Positions 50,846-61,111 of a DNA stretch of 64,000 bases are shown here, piece by piece. The notes under the pieces are model-generated. The model was given only the letters and a program-made list of their open reading frames with translations, did no database searches and had not been told where the DNA came from. The first letter of the stretch is position 1. Each line of letters opens with the position of its first letter. The DNA comes from Lachnospiraceae bacterium GAM79 (lineage in GTDB: Bacteria; Bacillota; Clostridia; Lachnospirales; Lachnospiraceae), in the NCBI GenBank assembly GCA_020735665.1, contig CP085928.1, positions 1,068,001 through 1,132,000 on the forward strand. The letters run 5' to 3'. The position numbers and the translations under genes were made by a program.

Positions 50846-52891
50846 ATGATTAAATTACTGGATCAATATACAATTGATAAGATCGCAGCCGGTGAAGTGA
50901 TCGAGCGTCCCGGCTCGGTTATAAAAGAATTAGTGGAGAATTCCATCGATGCGGGTGCAACCGCGATCACCATCGAGATCAAGGAAGGCGGAATGAGTTT
51001 TATCCGTATCACAGACAATGGATGCGGTATCTCAAAAGAAGAAGTCCCGGTTGCCTTCCTTCGCCATGCAACCAGCAAGCTTCAGACGGCGGATGATCTG
51101 TTAAAGATCGCATCCTTAGGCTTCCGTGGCGAGGCGTTATCTAGTATAGCCGCAGTTGCCCAGGTAGAGCTGATCACCAAGCAGGAAGATGCGCTTACCG
51201 GAACCAGATATCAGATCCATGGCGGAAAAGAGATCTCAAATGAGGAAATCGGCGCACCGCTTGGTACAACGATCGTTGTAAGAAATCTGTTCTATAATAC
51301 ACCTGCCAGAAAGAAATTCATGAAGACGCCTGCAACAGAGGGCTCGTATATTTACGATCTTGTCTGCCGTATGGCAATGTCACATCCGGATGTTTCATTT
51401 AAGTTCATTATGAATGGGACAGATAAGCTATTTACATCCGGCAACGGCAGACTAAAAGAGATCATCTATCATATATATGGTAGAGATATTACGAATAACC
51501 TCCTGGAGATCAATGCAGCAAATGATCAGGTAAAGATCACAGGATATCTTGCAAAACCGAGTATATCCAGAGGTAACCGTTCATTCGAGGATTATTATGT
51601 GAATCAAAGGTATATAAAGAGCAATATATTAACAAAGGCAATCGAAGATGCATATCGTACCTTTGTTATGGTTCATAAATTTCCATTTACAGTTATCAAT
51701 TTTGAGATTGATCCATCTCTGATCGATGTGAATATCCATCCTGCAAAACGGGAATTGAAGTTCATAAATGAACCGGATATGTATGATTTTACTTATATCA
51801 GCGTTAGAAAGGCCCTGTTATTTAAAGAGCTGATCCCGACTGTTACACCGGGAAAGGATATGCGGCCGGAGACACTGGCAGAACGCAAAGTGGAGAAACG
51901 CCCGGAGCCATTCGAAGCTAACAGGAGAGCCGCAGAGCTTCCTCCGCAGCCGGCAAGGCCAGCGCAGCAGAAAAAGCCAAGCATGCCAATGCAACCGGCA
52001 AATTCAGGTATATCTGCTCAACCAACGCCGACACCATCTGTTACGATGGAAAACAGAAGTAGCTCGCCGGTTGAAATCCAATATTTGAAAGAAGATAACC
52101 AGTCTGGTAAAAATATCACAAATAATATGGTCGCTGAAAATATTGTTCCGTATTTGACACAACCGACAAAGACAGCATTAAATCCTGCTGAAGCGGGTGT
52201 ACAGACTAACGAAACATCAGAACAGAAGAAACAGGAACCGATCACCCCGGAAGCTAAGGTCAAATACGAGCAGATGGATATGTTTGAAGATAAGTTTCTG
52301 ACACCGGAAGCTAAGAAAAAGCACAGGATCATCGGACAGTTATTTAAGACATACTGGCTGATCGAGTATGAAGACAAGTTCTTTATCATGGATCAGCATG
52401 CCGCACATGAAAAGGTAAAATTTGAGGAATTAATGGCAAACTATAAGAATAAGACAGCCATTCCACAGTACCTGATGCCGCCTGCGATCGTATCCTTGAG
52501 CGGAACAGAATCAGAGTTCTTACGGGAAAATCTGGAATTTTTCCAGAATCTGGGATTTCAGATCGAGGGCTTCGGAGGAAAGGAATATAAACTGTCAGCC
52601 GTTCCGGCAAATCTGTTCGGATTAGACGGCAGGGAACTGTTTCTGGAATTTATCGGAGAGTTATCCGAAAACGGACAGAAACAGACGATCGACACCTTTA
52701 TCAGCAAACTTTCCACAATGGCGTGTAAAGCTGCGATAAAAGGGAATACTTCCATTAGCTTTAAGGAGGCAGACACCCTGATCGACCAGTTGATGAAGCT
52801 TGAAAATCCATATACCTGTCCGCATGGCAGACCAACCCTGATCTCCATGACAGAGACAGAACTAGAAAAGAAATTCAAACGAATTGTTTAG
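50846..52891 (+). CDS. mutL: DNA mismatch repair protein MutL (endonuclease-type)
   Basis: Couples MutS to strand cutting. The N-terminal GHKL ATPase is complete: IAAGEVIERPGSVIKELVENSIDAGA, DNGCGI and ATSKL, GFRGEALSSIA. A proline- and glutamine-rich linker of about 130 residues (350-480) separates it from the C-terminal domain, which has the metal motif DQHAAHEKVKFEE, ACKAAIK and CPHGRP, so the nicking endonuclease seems intact. Length 681 aa. The organism has no visible MutH, as expected for this MutL class. Confidence 0.96.
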   Translation: MIKLLDQYTIDKIAAGEVIERPGSVIKELVENSIDAGATAITIEIKEGGMSFIRITDNGCGISKEEVPVAFLRHATSKLQTADDLLKIASLGFRGEALSSIAAVAQVELITKQEDALTGTRYQIHGGKEISNEEIGAPLGTTIVVRNLFYNTPARKKFMKTPATEGSYIYDLVCRMAMSHPDVSFKFIMNGTDKLFTSGNGRLKEIIYHIYGRDITNNLLEINAANDQVKITGYLAKPSISRGNRSFEDYYVNQRYIKSNILTKAIEDAYRTFVMVHKFPFTVINFEIDPSLIDVNIHPAKRELKFINEPDMYDFTYISVRKALLFKELIPTVTPGKDMRPETLAERKVEKRPEPFEANRRAAELPPQPARPAQQKKPSMPMQPANSGISAQPTPTPSVTMENRSSSPVEIQYLKEDNQSGKNITNNMVAENIVPYLTQPTKTALNPAEAGVQTNETSEQKKQEPITPEAKVKYEQMDMFEDKFLTPEAKKKHRIIGQLFKTYWLIEYEDKFFIMDQHAAHEKVKFEELMANYKNKTAIPQYLMPPAIVSLSGTESEFLRENLEFFQNLGFQIEGFGGKEYKLSAVPANLFGLDGRELFLEFIGELSENGQKQTIDTFISKLSTMACKAAIKGNTSISFKEADTLIDQLMKLENPYTCPHGRPTLISMTETELEKKFKRIV

Positions 52892-52922
52892 TAATTAAAC
52901 TTATATAGAAACGGAGCAGCAA

Positions 52923-53864
52923 ATGAAGCCTCTTGTTATATTAACCGGACCGACAGCCGTAGGTAAAACAAATCTGTCGATCGGTCTTGCAAAAAGAATA
53001 AATGGTGAGATCATTTCTGCAGATTCCATGCAGGTCTATCGAAAGATGGATATCGGAACTGCCAAGATCATGCCGGAGGAAATGGATGGAGTTCCCCATC
53101 ATCTGATCGATGTATTAGATCCGAAGGAGCCGTTTAATGTTGTATTATTTAAAAAACTTGCAACAAAGGCGATGGATGATATCTATGCCAGAGGACGGAT
53201 ACCTGTCATTGTCGGCGGAACCGGCTTTTATATTCAGGCAGTTTTATACGATATTCATTTCGATGAAAATGACGATGATAAAAGCTACCGTACTTATCTG
53301 GAACAGCTTGCGGAAAAACATGGAAATCTCTGCCTTCATCAGATGCTTGAAAAAGTGGATCCGGCGTCAGCCGCAACCATTCATTATAACAACCGCAAAC
53401 GTGTGATCCGGGCATTGGAATTCTATAAAGAGACAGGAATCCCAATCTCCGAACATAACGAGAAAGAATCCAAACGGATTTCTCCATATAATTTTGAATA
53501 TTTTGTGTTAAATGATGCAAGATCAAAATTATATGATAGAATAGACAGGCGAATTGACATCATGGTAGAACAGGGATTGATCGAAGAGGTAAAGGCATTA
53601 AAGGATCAGGGATATACAAAAGATCTAATATCCATGCAGGGACTTGGATATAAAGAGATCCTCGATTATCTGGATGGTGTAACATCTCTGGATGAAGCCC
53701 TCTATATCTTAAAACGTGATACCAGACATTTTGCCAAACGTCAGATCACATGGTTTAAGAGGGAAAAAGAAGTCACCTGGGTGGATAAGAGTGAATTCAC
53801 ATCAGAAGATACCATTATGGATTTCATGCTTGAACAGTTGCGGTCAAAGGGAATTATTTCATAA
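52923..53864 (+). CDS. miaA: tRNA dimethylallyltransferase MiaA
   Basis: Adds the dimethylallyl group to A37 of tRNAs reading codons starting with U. The 313-aa protein has the P-loop GPTAVGKTNLS, SADSMQVYRKMDIGTAK, GGTGFYIQAVLY and the C-terminal MQGLGYKEI and RDTRHFAKRQITWFKRE. The isoprenoid donor DMAPP is made by IspH, whose gene ends at the left edge of the window. It lies 31 bp after mutL. Confidence 0.96.
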   Translation: MKPLVILTGPTAVGKTNLSIGLAKRINGEIISADSMQVYRKMDIGTAKIMPEEMDGVPHHLIDVLDPKEPFNVVLFKKLATKAMDDIYARGRIPVIVGGTGFYIQAVLYDIHFDENDDDKSYRTYLEQLAEKHGNLCLHQMLEKVDPASAATIHYNNRKRVIRALEFYKETGIPISEHNEKESKRISPYNFEYFVLNDARSKLYDRIDRRIDIMVEQGLIEEVKALKDQGYTKDLISMQGLGYKEILDYLDGVTSLDEALYILKRDTRHFAKRQITWFKREKEVTWVDKSEFTSEDTIMDFMLEQLRSKGIIS

Positions 53865-53884
53865 AATAAAATGGAGCAGATAAA

Positions 53885-55171
53885 ATGAACACATTATTAA
53901 AAGATTATTATACATCCTTACACATTGATGAACGGGTATTTGATTACTGTCAGAAGATTGAAGACAGCTTAAAGGACCGTTTTGCAGCGATCGATGCCAT
54001 TTGTGAAATCAACCAGATGAAGGTCATCAAAGCCATGCAGGATAATCGTCTGGCAGAAGCGCATTTTGCAGGTTCCTCCGGATATGGTTATACCGATGAC
54101 GGACGAGATGCACTCGAACGGATCTATGCAGATGTATTCCATACGGAAGATGCGCTGGTCCGTTCTCAGATCACCTGTGGAACACATGCGATCTGTACGG
54201 CGTTATTTGGTAACTTAAGACCGGGAGATGAACTGCTTGCAATTTCAGGAAAACCATATGATACGATGGATGAGATCATCGGACTTCGCCCTTCACCGGG
54301 TTCTTTGGCAGAATATGGTGTTACATACGCCCAGGTAGATCTGACACCGGAAGGAGAGTTTGATTTTGACGGAATCCGAAATGCGATCAATGAACACACA
54401 AAGCTTGTAGAGATCCAGCGTTCCAAGGGTTATGCCGTACGTCCGACTTTATCCTGTGAGAAGATCGGAGAAGCAATCGCATTTGTAAAGAGTATCCGTC
54501 CGGACATCATCTGTATGGTAGATAACTGTTATGGCGAATTTGTGCAAGATAAAGAACCAACAGACTATGGCGCAGATCTGATCGCAGGTTCCCTGATCAA
54601 GAATCCGGGTGGCGGACTGGCTCCGATCGGTGGTTATATCTGTGGTAAGAAGGAATATGTGGAAAATGCCGCATATCGTCTTACAACTCCGGGACTTGGC
54701 AAAGAGGTTGGTGCATCTTTAAATAATACAAAGGCTTTTGCACAGGGCTTATTCATGGCTCCATCGGTTACGGCAAGTGCTTTAAAGGGTGCGATCTTTG
54801 CTGCAAATGTATATGAAAATCTTGGTTTTAAGACAGTTCCGAATAAGACAGAGGATCGTTTTGATATCATACAGGCAGTTGAACTTCAGACACCGGAACG
54901 TGTAGTTGCTTTCTGTGAAGGGATTCAGGCGGCTGCACCGGTTGACAGCTATGTAAAGCCTGTACCATGGGATATGCCGGGATATGATTCTCCTGTCATC
55001 ATGGCGGCCGGTGCATTTGTATCCGGTTCTTCAATTGAACTTAGTGCGGATGCCCCTATGAGAGAACCGTATGCTGTATATTTTCAGGGAGGACTTACCT
55101 ATCAGCATGCAAAATTTGGAATTGTAATGACATTGCAAAAAATGGTAGAAAATAACCTTATAGTGTGGTAG
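53885..55171 (+). CDS. Methionine gamma-lyase family PLP enzyme (YnbB-like)
   Basis: A 428-aa pyridoxal-phosphate protein of the Cys/Met-metabolism superfamily. The Schiff-base Lys is in DLIAGSLIKNPGGGLAP, and HFAGSSGYGYTDDGRDALERIYADVF and QITCGTHAICTALFGNLRPGDE are family marks. Members are annotated methionine gamma-lyase family or aluminium-resistance proteins. The true reaction is not known; it may cleave C-S bonds. Genes of this type often follow miaA in Firmicutes, as here. Confidence 0.85.
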   Translation: MNTLLKDYYTSLHIDERVFDYCQKIEDSLKDRFAAIDAICEINQMKVIKAMQDNRLAEAHFAGSSGYGYTDDGRDALERIYADVFHTEDALVRSQITCGTHAICTALFGNLRPGDELLAISGKPYDTMDEIIGLRPSPGSLAEYGVTYAQVDLTPEGEFDFDGIRNAINEHTKLVEIQRSKGYAVRPTLSCEKIGEAIAFVKSIRPDIICMVDNCYGEFVQDKEPTDYGADLIAGSLIKNPGGGLAPIGGYICGKKEYVENAAYRLTTPGLGKEVGASLNNTKAFAQGLFMAPSVTASALKGAIFAANVYENLGFKTVPNKTEDRFDIIQAVELQTPERVVAFCEGIQAAAPVDSYVKPVPWDMPGYDSPVIMAAGAFVSGSSIELSADAPMREPYAVYFQGGLTYQHAKFGIVMTLQKMVENNLIVW

Positions 55172-55254
55172 ATTATTTTAGAACAAAAGCCGAAAAGAAA
55201 AAACGGTAAATACTCCTTACCGATTCGTGGAGAGACGGAGACGAAGGAGGAAAA

Positions 55255-55953
55255 ATGAGATCAGAATTTACAATGAAAGATATGGCGGAATGTGAACGCC
55301 CATATGAGAAATGTCTGTTGGAAGGTGCAGCCGTCTTATCAGATGCGGAACTTCTGGCAGTCATACTTCGATGTGGAAGCAGACATGGGAATGCTTTGTT
55401 GACTGCGCAGAAAATATTAGCTGCACACCCGGTTCATAAAGGGATCATCGGATTGAATTATCTGTCGGTTGATGATCTTATGAATGTTGATGGTATCGGA
55501 AAAGTAAAAGCAATTCAGATGCAGTGTATCGCTGAGTTGTCCAGAAGAATGGCAAGATCAGAACACCGGTCAGGAGTTACCTTTGGTAATCCGAAAAGTA
55601 TTGCAGACTATTATATGGAGCGCACCAAATATTTGTGCAAAGAACAGGTATATGTATTAATGTTTGATTCGAGCCATCATTTGTTAAAAGAGTGTCGACT
55701 GTCAGAGGGAACGGTCGATCATGCAGTTGTATCGCCGAGGGATATTTTTATTGATGCATTAAAATATCAGGCTGTATATATCGTACTATTGCATAATCAT
55801 CCCTCAGGGAATCCGGAACCCAGCAACCCGGATATTCTTCTGACCAAGCGTGTGGAGGAAGCGGGAAAAACACTGGGGATACGTTTATCGGATCATATTA
55901 TATTAGGGAATAATTGTTTTGTCAGCCTGGCAGAAAGAGGAATCATAGAATGA
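55255..55953 (+). CDS. radC: RadC family JAB domain protein
   Basis: A 232-aa protein with a helix-hairpin-helix region (VDDLMNVDGIGKVKAIQM) and the MPN/JAB+ zinc motif HNHPSGNPEPSNPD, with the glutamate earlier in the domain. RadC proteins were once linked to DNA repair, but their biochemical role is unclear. The gene commonly sits directly before mreBCD in Firmicutes. GGAGG precedes the ATG. Its stop overlaps the mreC start (ATGA). Confidence 0.9.
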   Translation: MRSEFTMKDMAECERPYEKCLLEGAAVLSDAELLAVILRCGSRHGNALLTAQKILAAHPVHKGIIGLNYLSVDDLMNVDGIGKVKAIQMQCIAELSRRMARSEHRSGVTFGNPKSIADYYMERTKYLCKEQVYVLMFDSSHHLLKECRLSEGTVDHAVVSPRDIFIDALKYQAVYIVLLHNHPSGNPEPSNPDILLTKRVEEAGKTLGIRLSDHIILGNNCFVSLAERGIIE

Positions 55954-56807
55954 GACGACGTAATCGTAAAAGAATAGAAATTACACCAAAATATTTTTTG
56001 CTGGCACTTACAATCTTGTGTGTGGTGCTGATGGTTACTTCTTTATTTTTTGACGGAATGATGTCATCCGTCAGAAATGTAACTAATACTTTTATTGTAC
56101 CGATGCAAAAGGGAGTTAATACAGTAGGTACATGGGTTGAATCCAAGGTAGAAGCCTTCCACAATTACGAGAGTGTAGTAACTGAAAATGAACAGCTTAA
56201 GGAGAAGATATCTTCCTACGAAACAAAGCTTGCACAGTATCAGCAGGATTCCTATGAGCTTGACCGGCTTCAGAAATTATATGAATTAGATGCTCTTTAT
56301 ACAGATTATGAAAAGACCGGAGCCCGCGTAATCTCAAAGGATACCGGCAACTGGTTTGATGTCTTTTATATCGATAAAGGTACAAAGGATGGCTTATCTG
56401 TTGGATGTAATGTCCTGTATGGTAACGGACTCTGTGGTATCATAACAGAAATCGGTGAATCCTATGCAAAAGTTCGTACGATTATTGATGATACATCAAA
56501 TGTTAATGCCATGATCCTTCCAAGCAGATCCATCTGTAATGTGTCAGGAAGTCTGACGAATTACGCAGACGGATATATGATTGCTGAAAATATTGATAAA
56601 GATGCCGAAATATCGGAAGGAGATCAGGTTGTAACATCCTATGTCTCAAACAAATATCTTTCAGGTATTAATATTGGTTATGTGTCAAAGGTTGAGAGTG
56701 ATTCCAACAATCTGACGAAGACTGCCTATATTATACCTGCTGCAGACTTCTCAAACATCGAAGAAGTACTCGTAATTTTACAGACTAAGAAAAATATCAC
56801 GGATTAA
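55950..56807 (+). CDS. mreC: Rod shape-determining protein MreC
   Basis: MreC is a membrane-anchored scaffold of the elongation machinery that links MreB to PBPs. The 285-aa product has a basic cytosolic start (RRRNRKRIEI), a membrane helix near residues 15-35, a coiled coil (about 70-115, ENEQLKEKISSYETKLAQYQ) and beta-rich outer domains with DTGNWFDVFYIDKGTKDGL and GNGLCGIITEIGESYAKVRTI. The ATG at 55950 follows AGAGG; an upstream in-frame start lies inside radC. mreB is not adjacent. Confidence 0.93.
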   Translation: MRRRNRKRIEITPKYFLLALTILCVVLMVTSLFFDGMMSSVRNVTNTFIVPMQKGVNTVGTWVESKVEAFHNYESVVTENEQLKEKISSYETKLAQYQQDSYELDRLQKLYELDALYTDYEKTGARVISKDTGNWFDVFYIDKGTKDGLSVGCNVLYGNGLCGIITEIGESYAKVRTIIDDTSNVNAMILPSRSICNVSGSLTNYADGYMIAENIDKDAEISEGDQVVTSYVSNKYLSGINIGYVSKVESDSNNLTKTAYIIPAADFSNIEEVLVILQTKKNITD

Positions 56808-56824
56808 CAGAAAGAAGTGTAACA

Positions 56825-57331
56825 TTGAAAAGAGTAATAATACTTGGAATATTAATAACAATATGTTTTGTTTTGCAGACTGCCCTTTTCCCGTTTCTTG
56901 AAATAGCAGGTATTGCACCGGATCTTATGCTGATCCTTACTGTTTCCTTCGGACTGATGCGGGGAAGAAAAGAAGGTATGCTGGTTGGGTTTTTCTGTGG
57001 TTTTTTATATGATGTATATTTTGGATATGCCATCGGACCATTTATGATCTTATATATGATTCTTGGCTATTGTAACGGTTTTTTCCACAGACTTTATCTG
57101 GTAGAAGATGTTCTTCTTCCAATAATTATAATCTTAGTTGATGATCTTATTTTTAATTTTGCAACCTATGTAATTTTCTTCCTTATGCGGAACAGACTGG
57201 AGTTCGCAACTTATTTAAAAGATATCATATTACCCGAAATGATCTACACAGCACTTATCACGTTGATCGTATTCAAGTTTTTTGCATTTGTAAATAAGGC
57301 ATTGAAAAAAATGGAAAAAGCAAGTGAATGA
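56825..57331 (+). CDS. mreD: Rod shape-determining protein MreD
   Basis: A 168-aa membrane protein with five hydrophobic helices, beginning MKRVIILGILITICFVLQ and containing PDLMLILTVSFGLMRGRKEGMLVGFFCGFLYD, the MreD pattern. It joins MreC in the elongasome. The start codon is TTG with AGAAAG upstream; no ATG in frame gives the family N terminus. It lies 17 bp after mreC. Confidence 0.88.
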   Translation: MKRVIILGILITICFVLQTALFPFLEIAGIAPDLMLILTVSFGLMRGRKEGMLVGFFCGFLYDVYFGYAIGPFMILYMILGYCNGFFHRLYLVEDVLLPIIIILVDDLIFNFATYVIFFLMRNRLEFATYLKDIILPEMIYTALITLIVFKFFAFVNKALKKMEKASE

Positions 57332-57374
57332 TCCGGCAATTGTCTGATTATATGATCGTGAAAGGAACGTAAGA

Positions 57375-60212
57375 ATGTTTAAAGAATTTTTCAGTTTGAT
57401 AAAAGAATCAATAATTGAACATGTCAAGCATCGTCTGTTTGTTGTAACGGTCTTGTTTCTGGTTCTATTTGGAATACTTATATATCGTTTGTTCGATCTG
57501 CAGATCGTAAATGGTGAAAAATATCAGGAGAGTTTTACTTATAAATCCGTAAAGACAGTAGCGGTAAAAGCGACCAGGGGAAATATATACGATTGTAACG
57601 GAAAGCTTCTGGCTTATAACGAAGCATCCTATACTTTATCTTATATAAGTGGAACGGACCTGACGGAAGCGGCTGCCGCAAAGGAAACGACTTCGAATGA
57701 ATTGCGTAATGACATAGTATATAAAACTATTCTGATCCTTGAACAAAACGGAGATAAGATGTCAGTGAGTCTTCCTCTGAAGTTAACCTCGAAGGGCTTT
57801 GAATTTACTGTATCCGGAAATACGTTAAATACTTTTTTAATGAATGTATATGGTGCAAGCTCTGTCGACAGTCTGACAGAAGAGCAGGCGTCTTCAACTG
57901 CCGATGATATATTTAAATATATGCGTGGAAAAGATTTATTCAATATCTCCGAAACATATTCCGATGAGGCGGCATTAAAGATCCTCGCGGTACGATATGA
58001 GATATGGCTGAATCGTTACCAGCAGTATATGTCTGTTCAGCTTGCTGATGGTATCAGTGAAGAAAGCTATGCAGCAATCAAAGAAAATTCGGATGAACTT
58101 CTCGGCATGGAGGTAAGTGTTGAATCACATCGTGTATATAATGATTCTGTATATTTTGCTCAGATCATAGGTTACATCGGAAATATCTCCAATGAGGAAC
58201 TGGAAAAATATAATGAAACTCTGGATGATTCAGAAAAATACAGTGCAAATGATATGGTCGGTAAAATGGGACTTGAAAGTGAGTTTGAATCTTATCTGCG
58301 CGGCAAAGATGGATATCAGAAGATGTATGTCGATAATATGGGTAAGGTAATAGAAGTGATCGATTCCAAAGATCCTGTCGCAGGTAATGATATCTATTTG
58401 ACAATTGATTCCGATCTGCAAAAATATTGTTATAATGCGCTTGAAACAGAAATTGCATCCATTCTTCTTGCCCATATAAAGAATGTAACGACATCCACGG
58501 ATAAGGATGATATTCCGATCACCGATGTATATTTTGCTTTATTTGATAATAATGTTATAAGCATTGATGACCTTGCGGCAAAAGATGCATCTGAGCTGGA
58601 ACAGTCCGTTAATTCTTACTTCCAGTCCGCAAAACAAAATACACTTTCAAGACTGGATGATATATTAAACGTCAGTCATACTCCATTACATGATCTGACA
58701 TTACAGTATCAGGATTATATGGAATTTATCTGTGAACAGTTAAGTGAGATGGGAATTTACAACCCGAGCAAGATTGACAAATCTGATGCTGCTTATGTTT
58801 CGTATATAAACAACAGTATTTCGCTGTGCGAATATCTGAAATATGCGATCAGCCAGGGCGCCATCGACATCTCCGGCATATCAACAAAGAGCGATTATTA
58901 TGATACAGATGAGATTTACAACGTACTGACAGAATATATCTTAAAAGAATTTGAAAATAATACCAGTTTCGACAAACTTGTTTTTAAATATATGATAATA
59001 TCAGGAGAACTTACAGGAAGTCAGGTAATTAACCTGTTATATGACCAGGGTATCCTTAATATGGCAACAGACGCAGATTATTCCGATTATAAAGCCGGTG
59101 TTATGGGAAGCTATGACTTCATATGTAAAAAAATTAAAAATCTTGAGATTACTCCGGCAATGCTGGCACTTGATCCTTGCTCCGGTTCAATTGTCGTTAC
59201 GAATCCGAATAATGGGACAGTTAAAGCAATGACAAGTTATCCAAGCTATGATAATAATCGTCTTACCAATATGATTGATGCAGATTATTATTCGAAAATT
59301 ACGACAGACAAAACAACACCAATGTACAGTAGGGCAACTATGCAGCAGACAGCGCCCGGTTCTACATTCAAAATGATCACCGCATTTGCCGGTATGAATG
59401 AGGGCGTTATCGGGGTCAACGATGTGATCCAGACCAAAGGATACTTTGATAAAACAGAGACACCTGCTAAATGTTGGATTTATCCGTCTGCACATGGAAC
59501 AATCGGTATATCTAAGGCAATTGAGGAATCCTGTAACTATTTCTTCTATGAACTTGGATATCGGATGGCAACAAAAGATACAGGAACCTACAGCGATATC
59601 ACCGGTGTGGAACGGCTTCAGAAATATGCAGGTATGTTTGGATTTGACAGCACATCAGGCATTGAACTGCCTGAAAGTAAACCTCAGATATCAGATGCGG
59701 ATTCAATCCGTACTGCGATTGGACAGGGTACGAATAACTTCACTGCAACTCAGCTTGCCCGGTATGTTACAACCCTTGCAAACAGCGGCACATGTTATGA
59801 CTTAAGCCTTGTTTCGGAAATAAAGGATATTGATGGCAATGTTGTATATAAAAATGAGCATAAGGTTCAAAACCAACTTGATTTTCCTGTAGAACAATGG
59901 AATGTTGTAAGACAGGGTATGCGACAGGTTGTTTCCGTTCATACAAGCAGCAGTGCACTGATCAATCAGATCAATGTCGCAGTAGCAGGCAAAACAGGTA
60001 CTGCCCAGCAGAGCGAAGCCAGACCGAACCATGCGTTATTTGTATCATTTGCACCATATGAAAATCCTGAGGTAACGGTTACAAGTGTAATACCATTTGG
60101 ATATTCTTCCGGTAATGCAGTCGAGCTTTCAGGTCTCGTATATGCATATTTGTATGATCCTGATGTTCTTGAGAATACAACTATTACCGGTAACAATGCA
60201 CTTTCCGATTAA
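57375..60212 (+). CDS. mrdA: Penicillin-binding protein 2 (elongation transpeptidase MrdA) with large insertion
   Basis: Class B PBP for cell elongation, partner of RodA. A membrane anchor lies near residues 20-42, followed by the dimerisation region (KATRGNIYDCNGKLLAYNEASYTLS, and GLESEFESYLRGKDG). The catalytic motifs are S663-T-F-K666, S719-C-N721 and K873-T-G875. At 945 aa it is much longer than ordinary PBP2 (about 650). Most of the excess is an insertion of roughly 235 residues near 355-590, between the LQKYCYNALE segment and the ALDPCSGSIVV strand, rich in Asp, Ser and Tyr. Partner genes mreC, mreD and rodA surround it. Confidence 0.93.
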   Translation: MFKEFFSLIKESIIEHVKHRLFVVTVLFLVLFGILIYRLFDLQIVNGEKYQESFTYKSVKTVAVKATRGNIYDCNGKLLAYNEASYTLSYISGTDLTEAAAAKETTSNELRNDIVYKTILILEQNGDKMSVSLPLKLTSKGFEFTVSGNTLNTFLMNVYGASSVDSLTEEQASSTADDIFKYMRGKDLFNISETYSDEAALKILAVRYEIWLNRYQQYMSVQLADGISEESYAAIKENSDELLGMEVSVESHRVYNDSVYFAQIIGYIGNISNEELEKYNETLDDSEKYSANDMVGKMGLESEFESYLRGKDGYQKMYVDNMGKVIEVIDSKDPVAGNDIYLTIDSDLQKYCYNALETEIASILLAHIKNVTTSTDKDDIPITDVYFALFDNNVISIDDLAAKDASELEQSVNSYFQSAKQNTLSRLDDILNVSHTPLHDLTLQYQDYMEFICEQLSEMGIYNPSKIDKSDAAYVSYINNSISLCEYLKYAISQGAIDISGISTKSDYYDTDEIYNVLTEYILKEFENNTSFDKLVFKYMIISGELTGSQVINLLYDQGILNMATDADYSDYKAGVMGSYDFICKKIKNLEITPAMLALDPCSGSIVVTNPNNGTVKAMTSYPSYDNNRLTNMIDADYYSKITTDKTTPMYSRATMQQTAPGSTFKMITAFAGMNEGVIGVNDVIQTKGYFDKTETPAKCWIYPSAHGTIGISKAIEESCNYFFYELGYRMATKDTGTYSDITGVERLQKYAGMFGFDSTSGIELPESKPQISDADSIRTAIGQGTNNFTATQLARYVTTLANSGTCYDLSLVSEIKDIDGNVVYKNEHKVQNQLDFPVEQWNVVRQGMRQVVSVHTSSSALINQINVAVAGKTGTAQQSEARPNHALFVSFAPYENPEVTVTSVIPFGYSSGNAVELSGLVYAYLYDPDVLENTTITGNNALSD

Positions 60213-60303
60213 ATTCCTGATTGAATATAACAATTTGGATATCAGATACACCAGATAAAAGAGCCTTGGTTTGCAGGCATTTTATTATGATGAGGGATTG
60301 AAT

Positions 60304-61056
60304 ATGAATACCGACGTTGTTATGAAGGCAAACAGCCATGGAATACGTATCATTCTGAATGAAGATAATTCAATGGAACAGATTCTTTCTGATATCAGAG
60401 AGAAATTATACAGTCAGGAAGTATTTTTGAAAAAAAGCGGAAGAGTACCGGTTACATTTGAAGGGAGACTGTTATCCTCCGGAGAAGAGGAACAGATCCT
60501 ATATGAATTGAATCATCTTCCAAATACCGAAGTGGATTTCTGTCTGGAAGCTTCCAAACAGGATCTGTGTAGTCAGATCGATATTCCACCTCACAGAGCA
60601 AAGAGTCCACCTGAAAAAAAACAGGTCAAAAAAAATGTTCAAAAGAAATTGTCTGACAAACAGTTTTCAACAACAGAAAAAAAAGCATTACCACCGGATA
60701 TATTTAAGAATGATACGATTCAGTTTTTTTGCGGAAATTTACGAAAAGGTCAGACGTTGGAGGTAAAAAAGAGTATAATCATACTCGGAAATATAGAGAA
60801 AAAAGCAACGATTATTTCGAATGGAAATGTCATTGTTCTCGGAAAACTTTCAGGAAACGTGATTGCCGGACAGGATCACCTAAAAAACAGATTTGTTCTG
60901 GCTCTTCAGATGGAGCCGGTTCATATAAAGATCGGTTCAGCTGTTTATAATAAAACAAAACAGAACCGAAAACAATTTCATACAGATGATGCGATGATGG
61001 CAAGCTGCGAAAATGGACAACTTCTTTTTCAGGCGCTGTCACAGACTTCACTTTAA
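60304..61056 (+). CDS. minC: Septum site-determining protein MinC
   Basis: MinC blocks FtsZ assembly away from midcell. The 250-aa protein has an N-terminal FtsZ-inhibitory part (IRIILNEDNSMEQILSDIREKL, LLSSGEEEQI), a Lys- and Pro-rich linker, and the C-terminal beta-helix (CGNLRKGQTLEVKKSIIILGNI, GNVIVLGKLSGNVIAG) that binds MinD. Start chosen at ATG 60304 after GAGGG. minD and minE follow, completing the system. Confidence 0.88.
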   Translation: MNTDVVMKANSHGIRIILNEDNSMEQILSDIREKLYSQEVFLKKSGRVPVTFEGRLLSSGEEEQILYELNHLPNTEVDFCLEASKQDLCSQIDIPPHRAKSPPEKKQVKKNVQKKLSDKQFSTTEKKALPPDIFKNDTIQFFCGNLRKGQTLEVKKSIIILGNIEKKATIISNGNVIVLGKLSGNVIAGQDHLKNRFVLALQMEPVHIKIGSAVYNKTKQNRKQFHTDDAMMASCENGQLLFQALSQTSL

Positions 61057-61111
61057 GATAAAATTTCAAAGCATATTTTAAAACAGGAAAAGATATTGAC
61101 GGAGGTGTTTT

